Shown: piece by piece, positions 42,636 to 50,510 of the stretch
Layout: every line of letters begins with the position of its first letter
Position numbering within the stretch: position 1 is the stretch's first letter
Assembly: GCA_947499955.1 (NCBI GenBank)
Contig: CANMQI010000004.1
Span: forward strand, 124,001 to 188,000
Length of the DNA stretch: 64,000 nucleotides
Direction of reading: 5' to 3'
Source of the DNA: an uncultured Granulosicoccus sp.
GTDB taxonomy: Bacteria > Pseudomonadota > Gammaproteobacteria > Granulosicoccales > Granulosicoccaceae
Notes under the pieces: generated by a model
Told to the model about the DNA's origin: nothing
The model's database searches: none
What the model saw: only the letters and a program-made list of their open reading frames with translations
Program-made: the position numbers and the translations under genes

Positions 42636-43601
42636 ATGATCATCGTGTCAGAAGCCACGTGTCGGGAAGTCATGACAGCTGCGGACGCCTTTGTAGCCGT
42701 GGAAGCGGTTTTCGCTGCCATGGCCAGAGGGGATGCGTACAACTTCCCGGTCATACGCGAGGCGATCGGTCACGCCGATGCCCTGTATGGCTTCAAGTCC
42801 GGCTTCGACCGGGCGGGCCTGTCGCTGGGGCTGAAGTCTGGTGGTTACTGGCCGGGTAATGCGGCCAAAGGCCTGACCAATCATCAGTCCACGATCTTTC
42901 TGTTCGACCCGGACACGGGCAGTCTGCGGGCGCTGGTGGGGGGGAACTACCTGACAGCCGTGCGCACGGCTGCGGCCAGTTCGGTCTCCATTGCGCACCT
43001 GGCGAGGCAGGAATCCAAAGTGCTGGGCATGGTGGGTGCCGGTCATCAAGCGCCGTTCCAGTTGCGGGCAGCCGCCGCACAACGCAATTTCGACAAGGTG
43101 CTTGCCTGGAATCTGCATCCGCAGAAATTGCAGTCGCTGCAGCAGGTAGCAGACGAGCTCGGTCTGCCGTTTGAATCGGTAGAACGAGAACAGCTGGCCG
43201 CGGAGTCGGATGTCATCATCACCATCACCTCGGCACATGAGGCCTTGTTGCAGCAGGGCTGGTTGAAGCCGGGGATGCATATCGCCTGTATGGGTACCGA
43301 TACCGCTGGCAAGCAGGAGCTGGATCCGTTGATATTCGCCAGTGGTAGTGTCTTTACCGATGAAGTGGCTCAGTCAGTGTCCATTGGTGAGGCGCAACAT
43401 GCCGTGGCCGCTGGTCTGTTGCAGGCTGCGGACATCACGCCAATGGGGGCCGTGATCAATGGTACTCATCCGGGCAGGCGCTCTGATGATGAAATCACGG
43501 TGTTTGATGGAACCGGCGTTGGCTTGCAGGATCTGGCTGTGGCCTCGGCGGGGGCCAGACTGGCGCTGGAGAGGGGGCTGGCGCAGGAAGTCTCTCTGTA
43601 G
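42636..43601 (+). CDS. bhcD: Iminosuccinate reductase (BhcD)
   Basis: A 321-residue member of the ornithine cyclodeaminase/mu-crystallin family. The NAD(P)-binding Rossmann motif is GMVGAGHQAPFQLRA (about 130-144), preceded by GNYLTAVRTAAASSVSI and followed by CMGTDTAGKQEL. In the cycle it reduces iminosuccinate to aspartate, closing the loop that regenerates the amino donor for BhcA. ATG 42630 and ATG 42636 are both in frame; GGAGG lies seven bases before 42636 and almost abuts 42630, so the second start is favoured. Confidence 0.92.
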   Translation: MIIVSEATCREVMTAADAFVAVEAVFAAMARGDAYNFPVIREAIGHADALYGFKSGFDRAGLSLGLKSGGYWPGNAAKGLTNHQSTIFLFDPDTGSLRALVGGNYLTAVRTAAASSVSIAHLARQESKVLGMVGAGHQAPFQLRAAAAQRNFDKVLAWNLHPQKLQSLQQVADELGLPFESVEREQLAAESDVIITITSAHEALLQQGWLKPGMHIACMGTDTAGKQELDPLIFASGSVFTDEVAQSVSIGEAQHAVAAGLLQAADITPMGAVINGTHPGRRSDDEITVFDGTGVGLQDLAVASAGARLALERGLAQEVSL

Positions 43602-43694
43602 ACACAGACGCAAGGAACAACTGGCCGGCGATGACACCGCCAGTCGAGTACCATGGTGGCCGGCGGGTTGCCGGCACGAGTCCATTGCAAGAGT

Positions 43695-44453
43695 ATGTCC
43701 GAGAACGATCTGCGCCAGGCGCAACGACTTCACCCGGATTCGATACCGGGCTTGCCTGTGGTATTCGAAGATGAGTCCGTGCTTGTTGTCGACAAGCCGT
43801 CGGGCATGTTGTCGCAGCCGGGGCGGGTGGTGTCCGATTCTGTTCTGACTCGAATATTGCAGGCCCGGCCCCAGGCCACGGGGTCTGTGCTGGTACATCG
43901 GCTCGATATGGACACCTCCGGCCTCTTGCTGTTGGCGAAGAATCGCACGGCGCATCGGATGCTGCAGCAGCAATTCGAGCACCGCCGTATCGGCAAGCGC
44001 TATCTGGCCAGGTTGAGTGGGGTGCCGGCAGGCATTGGCGGACGCATCCATCTGCCGTTACGAGTCGATATCGATGATCGCCCCCGTCAGATCGTCTGTG
44101 AAGAGCATGGCAAGGTGGCTACCACCATCTGGCACCGTTGCAGGGACCGTGATCCGGATTTTGTCTGGTTGTATCCGTTGACCGGGCGTAGTCATCAGCT
44201 GCGCGTTCATATGGCGCACCCGAGGGGACTGGGCATTGCCATAGAAGGGGATCGCTTGTATCAATGGCATTACGATCGACTCGACGCTCATGTGCAGCCG
44301 ATGCTGGATGCAGACGCGCAGCATGCTGCGCGTCCGGACCTACCCGACGTCGGAGGCTTGATGCTGCATGCACAGCTGCTGGCATTCGATCATCCGGTAA
44401 CCGGCGTCAGGCAGAGTTTTCAATCGCTGCCACCGTTCGACAATATCGGTTAG
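43695..44453 (+). CDS. RluA-family RNA pseudouridine synthase
   Basis: A 252-residue RluA-type pseudouridine synthase without an S4 domain. It has VVFEDESVLVVDKPSGMLSQPG (22-43), the catalytic aspartate D71 in VHRLDMDTSG, the KRYLARLSG segment and LYPLTGRSHQLRVHMAHPRGLGI. The motif order resembles RluA of E. coli, which modifies 23S rRNA U746 and tRNA U32; the exact target cannot be read. The frame opens at 43653, but ATG 43695 begins the family-like sequence. It lies 93 bp after bhcD and 9 bp before the DUF2177 gene. Confidence 0.9.
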   Translation: MSENDLRQAQRLHPDSIPGLPVVFEDESVLVVDKPSGMLSQPGRVVSDSVLTRILQARPQATGSVLVHRLDMDTSGLLLLAKNRTAHRMLQQQFEHRRIGKRYLARLSGVPAGIGGRIHLPLRVDIDDRPRQIVCEEHGKVATTIWHRCRDRDPDFVWLYPLTGRSHQLRVHMAHPRGLGIAIEGDRLYQWHYDRLDAHVQPMLDADAQHAARPDLPDVGGLMLHAQLLAFDHPVTGVRQSFQSLPPFDNIG

Positions 44454-44462
44454 AAATAGGCC

Positions 44463-44864
44463 ATGAAAATATATCTGATCGCTTACGTATCCGCCGTTCT
44501 GGCTTTTCTGGTGCTGGACGGCCTGTGGCTGGGGCTGGTTGCAAAGAACTTCTACGCTGAACAGATGGGGGAGCTGCTGCGCAAGGACTTTCTTATCGCG
44601 CCGGCCGCCGGCTTCTATCTGGCCTATGCCGCCGGCCTGGTGTTTCTGGCCGTGCGGCCCATGCAGCCGGAACTGTCTCTGGCCAATGTCGCTTTCTATG
44701 GGGCAGTGGTCGGTTTTCTGGCTTACGGCACCTATGACATGACGAACCTGTCTACGGTGCGTGGGTGGCCGCCGATGATGAGCGTGGTAGACCTGTTGTG
44801 GGGGACGACCCTGTCGGCCGGTGTGGCAACAGCATCTGCGGTATCGGTCAGATACTTCACCTGA
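44463..44864 (+). CDS. DUF2177 family membrane protein
   Basis: A 133-residue protein with four membrane helices. FLVLDGLWLGLVAKNFYAEQMG (15-36) and GFLAYGTYDMTNLSTVRGWPP (about 84-104) are the marks of DUF2177. The function is unknown. It starts 9 bp after the pseudouridine synthase stop, so the two probably share a transcript that ends at the hairpin 17 bp downstream. Confidence 0.85.
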   Translation: MKIYLIAYVSAVLAFLVLDGLWLGLVAKNFYAEQMGELLRKDFLIAPAAGFYLAYAAGLVFLAVRPMQPELSLANVAFYGAVVGFLAYGTYDMTNLSTVRGWPPMMSVVDLLWGTTLSAGVATASAVSVRYFT

Positions 44865-44881
44865 CAGGTTTTCGACAGGTC

Positions 44882-44902
44882 GGCCGAGCCGCGGGCTCGG
44901 CC
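44882..44902 (+). terminator. Terminator-like hairpin after the DUF2177 gene
   Basis: A perfect 9-bp GC-rich stem (GGCCGAGCC/GGCTCGGCC) with a 3-base loop, followed by a loosely T-rich stretch (AGTCTTGCTCCTTG). It is the likely end of the RluA-DUF2177 transcript. Confidence 0.6.
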
Positions 44903-44912
44903 AGTCTTGCTC

Positions 44913-45100
44913 CTTGTCCATACCACCATTGCAGGTTGCTTACCAGCCGCACCGCGGTTACGGCCAGTTTCGTGCCTTGTCTATACCACCATTGCAGACT
45001 GCTCACCAGTCGCAGTCAATCCTGATCTGTACTATCAACGCAACGGCGATTTTATACCACCATTGCTTGCAGAGACGTGGCTAAATATACCACCATTGCA
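44913..45100. repeat. Four copies of ATACCACCATTGC with longer flanking repeat
   Basis: ATACCACCATTGC occurs at 44920, 44983, 45054 and 45087. The first two lie in a longer direct repeat of about 39 bp (44913-44951 and 44976-45014) with a few mismatches; the last two share mainly the core. Spacing is irregular (63, 71, 33 bp), unlike CRISPR or iteron arrays. There are no coding frames of note. Possibly repeated binding sites or remnants of local duplication. Confidence 0.75.
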
Positions 45101-45180
45101 ATTGCAGCATTGCGGATTCGTGGCTCCGACATACTGCGATCTCCGACATGAGACAGACGCAACAAGGCGTCACCAGAAGG

Positions 45181-45196
45181 GGAGGAACTTTCCTCC
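45181..45196 (+). promoter_or_regulatory. Self-complementary Shine-Dalgarno-like element
   Basis: GGAGGAACTTTCCTCC pairs with itself (GGAGGAA with TTCCTCC), so a strong ribosome-binding-like sequence faces its own anti-sequence. It lies about 40 bp before the small frame at 45240. Its role is unknown. Confidence 0.35.
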
Positions 45197-45239
45197 TGCG
45201 CAGACGTAAAAACTGATCGTTGTACGAGGGGAAGTGAAT

Positions 45240-45362
45240 ATGAAGGAGGGCGCACGACGCGATGCCGGTCTATCCTTTTCGCCTGAGCTAGTGATGCCCT
45301 CTATTCAATCCCGATTCACGCGAACAGACGGATCAAGTCGCGGGGTCTGCATGGGGGAATGA
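45240..45362 (+). CDS. Possible 40-codon ORF before the tandem repeats
   Basis: A frame from ATG 45240 to TGA 45362 codes for 40 residues of mixed, basic composition. AGGGG lies nine bases upstream. Its stop overlaps the next ATG (45359), which itself begins repeat 1. No similarity is recognised. It may be a relic of a longer repeat-containing frame or not a gene at all. Confidence 0.2.
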   Translation: MKEGARRDAGLSFSPELVMPSIQSRFTRTDGSSRGVCMGE

Positions 45363-45458
45363 AGGAGGCAAATGGAATTGCCGATTTTGCAGCGAGGAGA
45401 CGGATCGAATAAGGAGGCAAATGGAATAGCCGATTTTGCAGCGGGAGACGGATCGAAT
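45362..45458 (+). repeat. Two tandem 48/49-bp repeats carrying a Shine-Dalgarno and ATG
   Basis: Copy 1 (45362-45410, 49 bp) and copy 2 (45411-45458, 48 bp) differ by one substitution and one extra base. Each begins AAGGAGGCAAATGG, an ideal ribosome binding site followed four bases later by ATG. In one frame the unit encodes KEANGIADFAA, and 48 bp is 16 codons, so an ancestral in-frame peptide repeat seems to have been broken by the inserted base in copy 1. A further degenerate start (TGATGAGGCATTT) follows copy 2. Confidence 0.8.
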
Positions 45459-45504
45459 GATGAGGCATTTCGGCACACGTTGGCCGAATCGATCCGACTC
45501 GAGA

Positions 45505-45575
45505 GCTTGTTTCAGGTAATACAGCTCAAACAGCTTGTCTCAGGCAGCTCGACTCGACCGCTTGTCTCAGGCAGC
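45505..45575. repeat. Three imperfect copies of GCTTGTCTCAGGCAGC
   Basis: GCTTGTTTCAGGTAAT (45505), GCTTGTCTCAGGCAGC (45533) and GCTTGTCTCAGGCAGC (45560) are spaced 28 and 27 bp. They overlap the end of the minus-strand REC-HDOD gene, so the last copy forms part of its C-terminal codons. They are distinct from the other two repeat families nearby. Confidence 0.65.
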
Positions 45576-46745
45576 GCGGGAGGAGTCACCGGATGTCAGT
45601 TGCTCGATGGCCTTGTACGCATCCAGCCATGATTCGACAACTGTTTCGGGAATGAAGTCGCAGAGATAAGCCCGGCATTCCTGCTCCTGTTGCTTGTCAC
45701 TGGTTTGCGTGAAGTTACCTTGCAGGTAGCGGATACTATGCAGCACCATGAGAGGCGTGACAATGTCCACATTGCGTGGCGGCGATTCGTGTTGCAGCGC
45801 GACGGCCTCGACAACGGCATCCGGCATGAACCACCCATGCAGTATGCTGGCACCCACCAGATCCGGCGTCAGCGATCCGTCCAGTATGGCGTTCTGCTGT
45901 TGCACGGCTGTCACCAGTTCACCGACATTGGACATCATGCCGGCTATCTGGCAGTGGTCAACCGAGCTTCTTGGCAGCTTGGCATAACGGGCAAACTGGT
46001 TGCTCAGGGCACCGATTCGCATGGCATCACTGTTGAGCTGCGCCAGGCGGGTCGCACTGAGAGAACTTCCGGTAAACCGGGCAAACACTTTGGTTGTCAG
46101 GGTGATGTTCTTGATCAAGTGCACCCCCAGGAGAGTCACTGCCTGACCTACCGATTCAACCCGTTTGTTGATACCGTAAAAAGCTGAATTGACGACCTTG
46201 AGTACCGTCAGTGTCAGTCCTGTGTCACTTTCGACAATTTCACCGACCTTCAGCAAGGAGCTGTGGGGTGAGGCAAGCTCCGCCATCATCTTGTCGTAGA
46301 TAGCCGGAATGGCCGGAATCGACGATACCGAGCTCATGTATTTTTTCAGCTTATCGCTTTCCATCGATTTGCGAAGGCGTACCGAGCGCTCGATGGTTGT
46401 TGCCAGGTAGGCTGCGCAAAACGGTTTGAGCAGAAATCTCTGATTGGCGCGTGCATTGCCGAGGATGGACTCGGCATCGGCATTGGCGGTCAATGTCAAC
46501 CTGATGGTCTGCTCATTCTCCAGGCGGATCTGCTCAAGCAGATCGAAACTGGACATGTCGTTGAGGTTGTCTTCACTGACGATGACGTCAATGGCCTTGC
46601 TGCCAACAGAGGTGGCAATCAGCTGTAGTGCCTGAGTGCCTGAATCGGCATGTTGGACTGTCCAGTCGGGGCGTTCGGCGGCCAGGCTCTGGCACGCTTC
46701 CTGTCCAGCATCGATGTCACTGTCTACAATCAGAATATTGGTCAT
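45567..46745 (-). CDS. Response-regulator-like HDOD domain protein
   Basis: A 392-residue protein. Residues 1-120 form a receiver domain: D8 and D10 of the acidic pocket and K107 in FLLKPF are present, but the phosphoacceptor position is glutamate (E58 in DVIVSEDNL) instead of aspartate. Residues about 137-340 form an HDOD domain (IPAIPAIYDKMMAEL, VLKVVNSAFYGI, AVTLLGVHLIKNITL), a non-catalytic relative of HD domains used in signalling. The Glu may mimic constant phosphorylation, so the protein could act without a kinase. Its last codons lie in a short repeat. Target unknown. Confidence 0.87.
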   Translation of the reverse strand: MTNILIVDSDIDAGQEACQSLAAERPDWTVQHADSGTQALQLIATSVGSKAIDVIVSEDNLNDMSSFDLLEQIRLENEQTIRLTLTANADAESILGNARANQRFLLKPFCAAYLATTIERSVRLRKSMESDKLKKYMSSVSSIPAIPAIYDKMMAELASPHSSLLKVGEIVESDTGLTLTVLKVVNSAFYGINKRVESVGQAVTLLGVHLIKNITLTTKVFARFTGSSLSATRLAQLNSDAMRIGALSNQFARYAKLPRSSVDHCQIAGMMSNVGELVTAVQQQNAILDGSLTPDLVGASILHGWFMPDAVVEAVALQHESPPRNVDIVTPLMVLHSIRYLQGNFTQTSDKQQEQECRAYLCDFIPETVVESWLDAYKAIEQLTSGDSSRAA

Positions 46746-46884
46746 TCTTCAACTCCGAGCCTCCATGTGGGGTGCCAGGCACAGCCGGCATAAAGCTCGG
46801 TTAACAGTGACTCAAACAACTGACTGTGCAAGCAGTGCCTCCGGCTTGTGCTGAATCCCCTACAAGTTTTCTGCCAATCCGGTC
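46746..46884 (+). ncRNA. Candidate small RNA ending at an orphan terminator
   Basis: No plus-strand gene lies between the REC-HDOD start and the strong plus-strand terminator at 46885, so the terminator implies a transcript that begins in this 140-bp stretch. The 5' end is unknown and no convincing promoter is visible. It may instead be a terminated antisense or read-through product. Confidence 0.3.
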
Positions 46885-46912
46885 ACCGGCATGACTCCGA
46901 TGCCGGTTTTTT
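46885..46912 (+). terminator. Rho-independent terminator without a coding gene
   Basis: A perfect 8-bp stem ACCGGCAT/ATGCCGGT with a 7-base loop is followed by a run of T residues to 46912. On the plus strand it is a textbook terminator. On the minus strand, where the neighbouring genes lie, the T-run is missing. Confidence 0.75.
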
Positions 46913-47046
46913 CGTTCAGTATCGAGTACTCGTGCGCACTTTGCCTCGACAGACCTTTTCGTTCGTTATCGGCTTGTCGGCAACGCGCCCGTGCTGCCCG
47001 TACCTGTGTTCGCCCAGGTCGGGTTGGCAGACAATGCCCCCGGGCT
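46913..47046. other. Spacer between the orphan terminator and the beta-glucosidase stop
   Basis: About 130 bp with no gene I can support. The plus-strand open frames here continue antisense into the beta-glucosidase gene and are shadows. Confidence 0.4.
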
Positions 47047-48408
47047 TTAGCGATTCTCTTCGATCAGTGCCTGATACCAGTGGGCACTTTGCTTGAGTGT
47101 GCGTGTCTGGGTGCCGTAATCGACATGAACAAGACCGAAGCGCATGGTGTAACCCTCGGCCCATTCGAAGTTGTCCATCAGGCTCCACGCAAAATAGCCT
47201 CGAATGTCCACGCCGGCGCCAATGGCATCCCGGACAGCACCCAGATGTTGCTGCATGTAATCGATACGCGGCTGGTCCGCGATCTGACCGCCTTCAATAT
47301 CGTGGTTGTAGGCAGCGCCGTTTTCAGTGATGTAGCACGGTGGCAGCGTGTAACGCTCATTGATATCCACCAGCAGATCGTAGAAACTCCGGCCGTCCAC
47401 CTCCCAGCCGATATCGGTACGCACCACACCGGGTTTGTCGATCTGGATGCTCGCTGGATAGTCTGCGTCCTTGTCCGCAGCATCGGCGATGTGGAATGGG
47501 GTGTAATAGTTCAAACCCCAGTAGTCCAGTGGTTGCGCAATCGTGTTCAGATCATCCTGCCAGCCTTCAGGCAGGCGATCGCCGAGATGTTCAATGGCTT
47601 CGGCCGGGTACTCACCCTTGAACAGCGGATCGAGAAACAGGCCATTGTGGAAAGTCTCATGACGTTGGCAAGCTTCAACATCACGATCCTTGTCAGTGGC
47701 CGGGTACAGAGACTGCAGGTTCAGCACGATGCCCAATGGCACAGTGTCGCGACTGGCGCGCATGGCCTGGACCGAAAGCCCGTGGGCAACATGTTGTCCA
47801 TGCAGTACTGCCAGGGCGGCGTCCAGATTCTTTTCGCCCGGCGCGTGTATACCGTACAGATGACTCAAGATGGATGAACACCAGGGTTCGTTGAAGGTCG
47901 AGACAGCGCTGATTCTATCGCCGTAATGATCCATGACGGTTGCGGCATACTCTGCAAAGGCATCAGCCGTTCCACGGTTCTTCCAACCGCCCTTGTCCGC
48001 CAGTGCCTGTGGAAGGTCCCAGTGATACAGGGTCGGGTAGGCCTTCATGCCACGTTCCAGGCAGCCGTCTATCAGGCGATCATAGAAGGCCAGGCCGCGC
48101 GTATTGAGCTGGCCGCTACCTCGGGGAAACAGTCGAGGCCAGGCTATCGAGAAGCGGTAGGCATCAACCCCCAGAGAGGCCATCAGATCCAGATCCGATG
48201 CCCAGCGATGATAGTGATCACAGGCAACATCACCCGTATCACCGTTGTGTACACGTCCGGGTGTATGCGAAAAGGTGTCCCATATGGACGCACCGCGACC
48301 ATCCTCCAGCACGGCTCCTTCTATCTGATAGGCCGCCGTTGCGACACCAAACAGAAAGTCGGCAGGAAACTGCAGATCGCTGATGGCTTCATCCGATTCG
48401 TGTGACAT
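47047..48408 (-). CDS. GH1 beta-glucosidase
   Basis: A 453-residue glycoside hydrolase family 1 enzyme, cytoplasmic (no signal peptide). It has the N-terminal FPADFLFGVATAAYQIEGA signature, the acid/base glutamate E174 in STFNEPW, the nucleophile E363 in ITENGA and the C-terminal WSLMDNFEWAEGY. GH1 enzymes release terminal beta-linked glucose, galactose or related sugars. ATG 48408 is preferred over a TTG two codons upstream. It lies 97 bp downstream of fhs on the same strand with a hairpin between. With the GH10 xylanase it suggests use of polysaccharide breakdown products. No transporter is adjacent. Confidence 0.93.
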   Translation of the reverse strand: MSHESDEAISDLQFPADFLFGVATAAYQIEGAVLEDGRGASIWDTFSHTPGRVHNGDTGDVACDHYHRWASDLDLMASLGVDAYRFSIAWPRLFPRGSGQLNTRGLAFYDRLIDGCLERGMKAYPTLYHWDLPQALADKGGWKNRGTADAFAEYAATVMDHYGDRISAVSTFNEPWCSSILSHLYGIHAPGEKNLDAALAVLHGQHVAHGLSVQAMRASRDTVPLGIVLNLQSLYPATDKDRDVEACQRHETFHNGLFLDPLFKGEYPAEAIEHLGDRLPEGWQDDLNTIAQPLDYWGLNYYTPFHIADAADKDADYPASIQIDKPGVVRTDIGWEVDGRSFYDLLVDINERYTLPPCYITENGAAYNHDIEGGQIADQPRIDYMQQHLGAVRDAIGAGVDIRGYFAWSLMDNFEWAEGYTMRFGLVHVDYGTQTRTLKQSAHWYQALIEENR

Positions 48409-48427
48409 GCGCAAGCTTCAAGACAAT

Positions 48428-48450
48428 GGCAGGGCCGAAACAGCCCTGCC
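48428..48450 (-). terminator. Terminator-like hairpin after fhs
   Basis: A perfect 8-bp stem GGCAGGGC/GCCCTGCC with a 7-base loop lies 55 bp after the fhs stop. On the minus strand the stem is followed by ATTGTCTTG, moderately T-rich. It sits just before the beta-glucosidase start and may separate the two genes. Confidence 0.5.
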
Positions 48451-48504
48451 GGATTCTGCCACATTCATGCCGTGTCGTGAGATATCAAGGGATGTTGCCG
48501 CTGT

Positions 48505-50181
48505 TCAGAAAAGACCTTCGATTTCACCCGAATCGTTGAGTCTGATGACCTCTGCCGACGGGACTCGGGGCAGGCCGGGCATCGTCATGATCTCGCCACA
48601 GACCACCACCACAAAACCGGCTCCGGCCGAAAGACGCACTTCTCTGACAGGCACCGAATGCCCGGTCGGCGCGCCACGAAGGTTCTGATCGGTTGAAAAA
48701 CTGTACTGGGTCTTCGCCATGCAGATGGGCAAATGACCGTAACCGTCCTTTTCCCACTGGCGCAGCTGATCGCGTACCTTCTTGTCCGCCAGGACCCCGT
48801 CAGCGCGATAGATGCGCTTGGCAATGGTTTCGATCTTTTCGAACAGCGGCATCTCGTCCGGGTAGAGCGGGCTGAACTGTGAAGAACCCGAATCGGCGAT
48901 TGCCGCTATGCGTGTCGCCAGTTCCTTCGTACCCTGCGAGCCGTGCGCCCAGTGCTTGCACAGTATGGCTTCCGATCCGAGTGTGTCGACATAGCGCTTG
49001 ACCGCATCGATTTCGTCCTCGGTATCCGTGACGAAATGGTTGATGGCGACCACCACGGGCACGCCAAAGGATTTGACGTTCTCCACATGGCGACCCAGAT
49101 TGGCGCAACCTTGTTGAACGGCTTTCACATTCTCCTCGCCCAGCTCCTCACGTGCCACGCCACCGTTCATCTTCATGGCGCGTACCGTTGCCACGATGAC
49201 CACGGCATCCGGTGACAGACCTGCCTTGCGGCATTTGATGTTCATGAATTTCTCGGCGCCCAGATCTGCGCCGAATCCGGCTTCGGTGACCACATAATCG
49301 GCAAGCTTCAATGCCGTTTTGGTGGCCACGACCGAATTGCAACCATGGGCAATGTTTGCAAAGGGGCCACCGTGTACAAAGGCGGGATTGTTCTCCAGCG
49401 TCTGGACCAGATTGGGTTGCATGGCGTCCTTGAGCAGCACGGCCATGGCACCATCGGCTTTCAGGTCCCGGCAGTACACCGGTGTCAAGTCGCGCCGGTA
49501 GGCGACGATGATGTCCCCCAGATGATTTTCGAGATCTTCCAGGTTGGTCGCCAGGCACAAGATGGCCATGACTTCGGAGGCCACCGTGATATCGAATCCG
49601 GCCTCGCGCGGAAAACCATTGGTCGCACCGCCCAGACTGGTTGTGATCTGCCGCAGTGCGCGATCATTCATGTCGACTACGCGACGCCAGACGACTCGTC
49701 TGGAATCTATCTCCAGGCTGTTGCCCCAATAGATATGGTTATCGATCATGGCCGACAGCAGGTTATGCGCCGAGGTGATGGCGTGGAAGTCACCCGTGAA
49801 ATGCAGATTCATCTCTTCCATCGGGATGACCTGGGCGTAGCCGCCGCCGGCAGCGCCACCCTTCATGCCGAAGCAGGGGCCCAGCGATGCTTCACGAATG
49901 CAGATGGCGGTCTTCTTGCCGATGGCGTTCAAACCGTCGCCCAGTCCGACCGTGGTGGTGGTCTTGCCTTCACCGGCCGGTGTCGGGTTGATGGCTGTGA
50001 CCAGAATCAACTTGCCAGAGGGCCTGTCTGCCAGAGAGGCGATGTACTCGGCCGACACCTTGGCCTTGTCGTGGCCATAGGGGAGCAGATGTTCACTGCC
50101 GATGCCCAGTTTCTCACCGATTTCCTGAATCGGTTTCTTGGTCGCGGCACGTGCAATCTCGATGTCGGTCAGGTGCGTCAT
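48505..50181 (-). CDS. fhs: Formate-tetrahydrofolate ligase
   Basis: ATP-dependent formation of 10-formyl-THF from formate, the entry step of one-carbon units. The 558-residue product has the P-loop [17 protein letters not shown] (68-84), [25 protein letters not shown] (about 107-131) and [13 protein letters not shown] (about 296-308), matching Fhs throughout. In marine heterotrophs it often accompanies demethylation of methylated osmolytes; no such genes are visible nearby. An AGAGGA sequence upstream of ATG 50181 serves as the ribosome binding site. Confidence 0.95.
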   Translation of the reverse strand: MTHLTDIEIARAATKKPIQEIGEKLGIGSEHLLPYGHDKAKVSAEYIASLADRPSGKLILVTAINPTPAGEGKTTTTVGLGDGLNAIGKKTAICIREASLGPCFGMKGGAAGGGYAQVIPMEEMNLHFTGDFHAITSAHNLLSAMIDNHIYWGNSLEIDSRRVVWRRVVDMNDRALRQITTSLGGATNGFPREAGFDITVASEVMAILCLATNLEDLENHLGDIIVAYRRDLTPVYCRDLKADGAMAVLLKDAMQPNLVQTLENNPAFVHGGPFANIAHGCNSVVATKTALKLADYVVTEAGFGADLGAEKFMNIKCRKAGLSPDAVVIVATVRAMKMNGGVAREELGEENVKAVQQGCANLGRHVENVKSFGVPVVVAINHFVTDTEDEIDAVKRYVDTLGSEAILCKHWAHGSQGTKELATRIAAIADSGSSQFSPLYPDEMPLFEKIETIAKRIYRADGVLADKKVRDQLRQWEKDGYGHLPICMAKTQYSFSTDQNLRGAPTGHSVPVREVRLSAGAGFVVVVCGEIMTMPGLPRVPSAEVIRLNDSGEIEGLF

Positions 50182-50510
50182 GGGTGTGGTGATCCTCTTG
50201 GCGGTGACAGTAGCGTCAGGATGACGGAATTGGCGCTTGTCGTGTATGTCCCCGAGGGTCGCTTACATGCCTGACAGGGACACCGTGATACTGACAGGAC
50301 ACCCACCAACATGAAAATCGGAGCCACCCCCCTCACTTGGGCGCAGTGGTAATCTGTCTGGCAAGAACTCATTGCCCGAATCGAGCGCATGCCACAAACC
50401 GATGTCACGACCGTTCCCTATACGGACACTGCAGTCGTCTTCACGCTGTCAAACGAGTGCGCCGTCGCGTCTGTCAGCTGGCGATCCGACTCCGTTGCGG
50501 GTGCAGACCA
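50182..50510. other. Intergenic region between fhs and the XdhC-family gene
   Basis: About 330 bp between divergent genes. It holds a pair of short direct repeats (CTGACAGGGACACC and CTGACAGGACACCC around 50271-50306) and presumably both promoters. The XdhC frame is open upstream to 50337, but that part codes for an arginine- and cysteine-rich sequence unlike the family, so I leave it non-coding. No riboswitch fold was recognised. Confidence 0.35.

Noticed and set aside
41066-42754. A 562-residue minus-strand open frame opposite bhcB-bhcC
   Set aside because: It is the shadow of bhcB/bhcC/bhcD codon bias, with no domain content.
44913-45100. CRISPR array
   Set aside because: The core is only 13 bp, spacers are irregular (50, 58, 20 bp), there are no cas genes and the repeats are imperfect.
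44913-45575. Plasmid-type iterons or a replication origin
   Set aside because: No replication initiator gene, no DnaA-box pattern and no AT-rich unwinding element nearby.
45372-45632. An 86-codon plus-strand frame through the tandem repeats
   Set aside because: It runs antisense into the end of the REC-HDOD gene, and the peptide repeat it contains is out of frame with copy 1; it is better described as repeat decay than as a gene.
46891-47877. A 328-residue plus-strand open frame opposite the beta-glucosidase
   Set aside because: The GH1 signatures on the minus strand are complete; the plus frame has none and begins in the orphan terminator.
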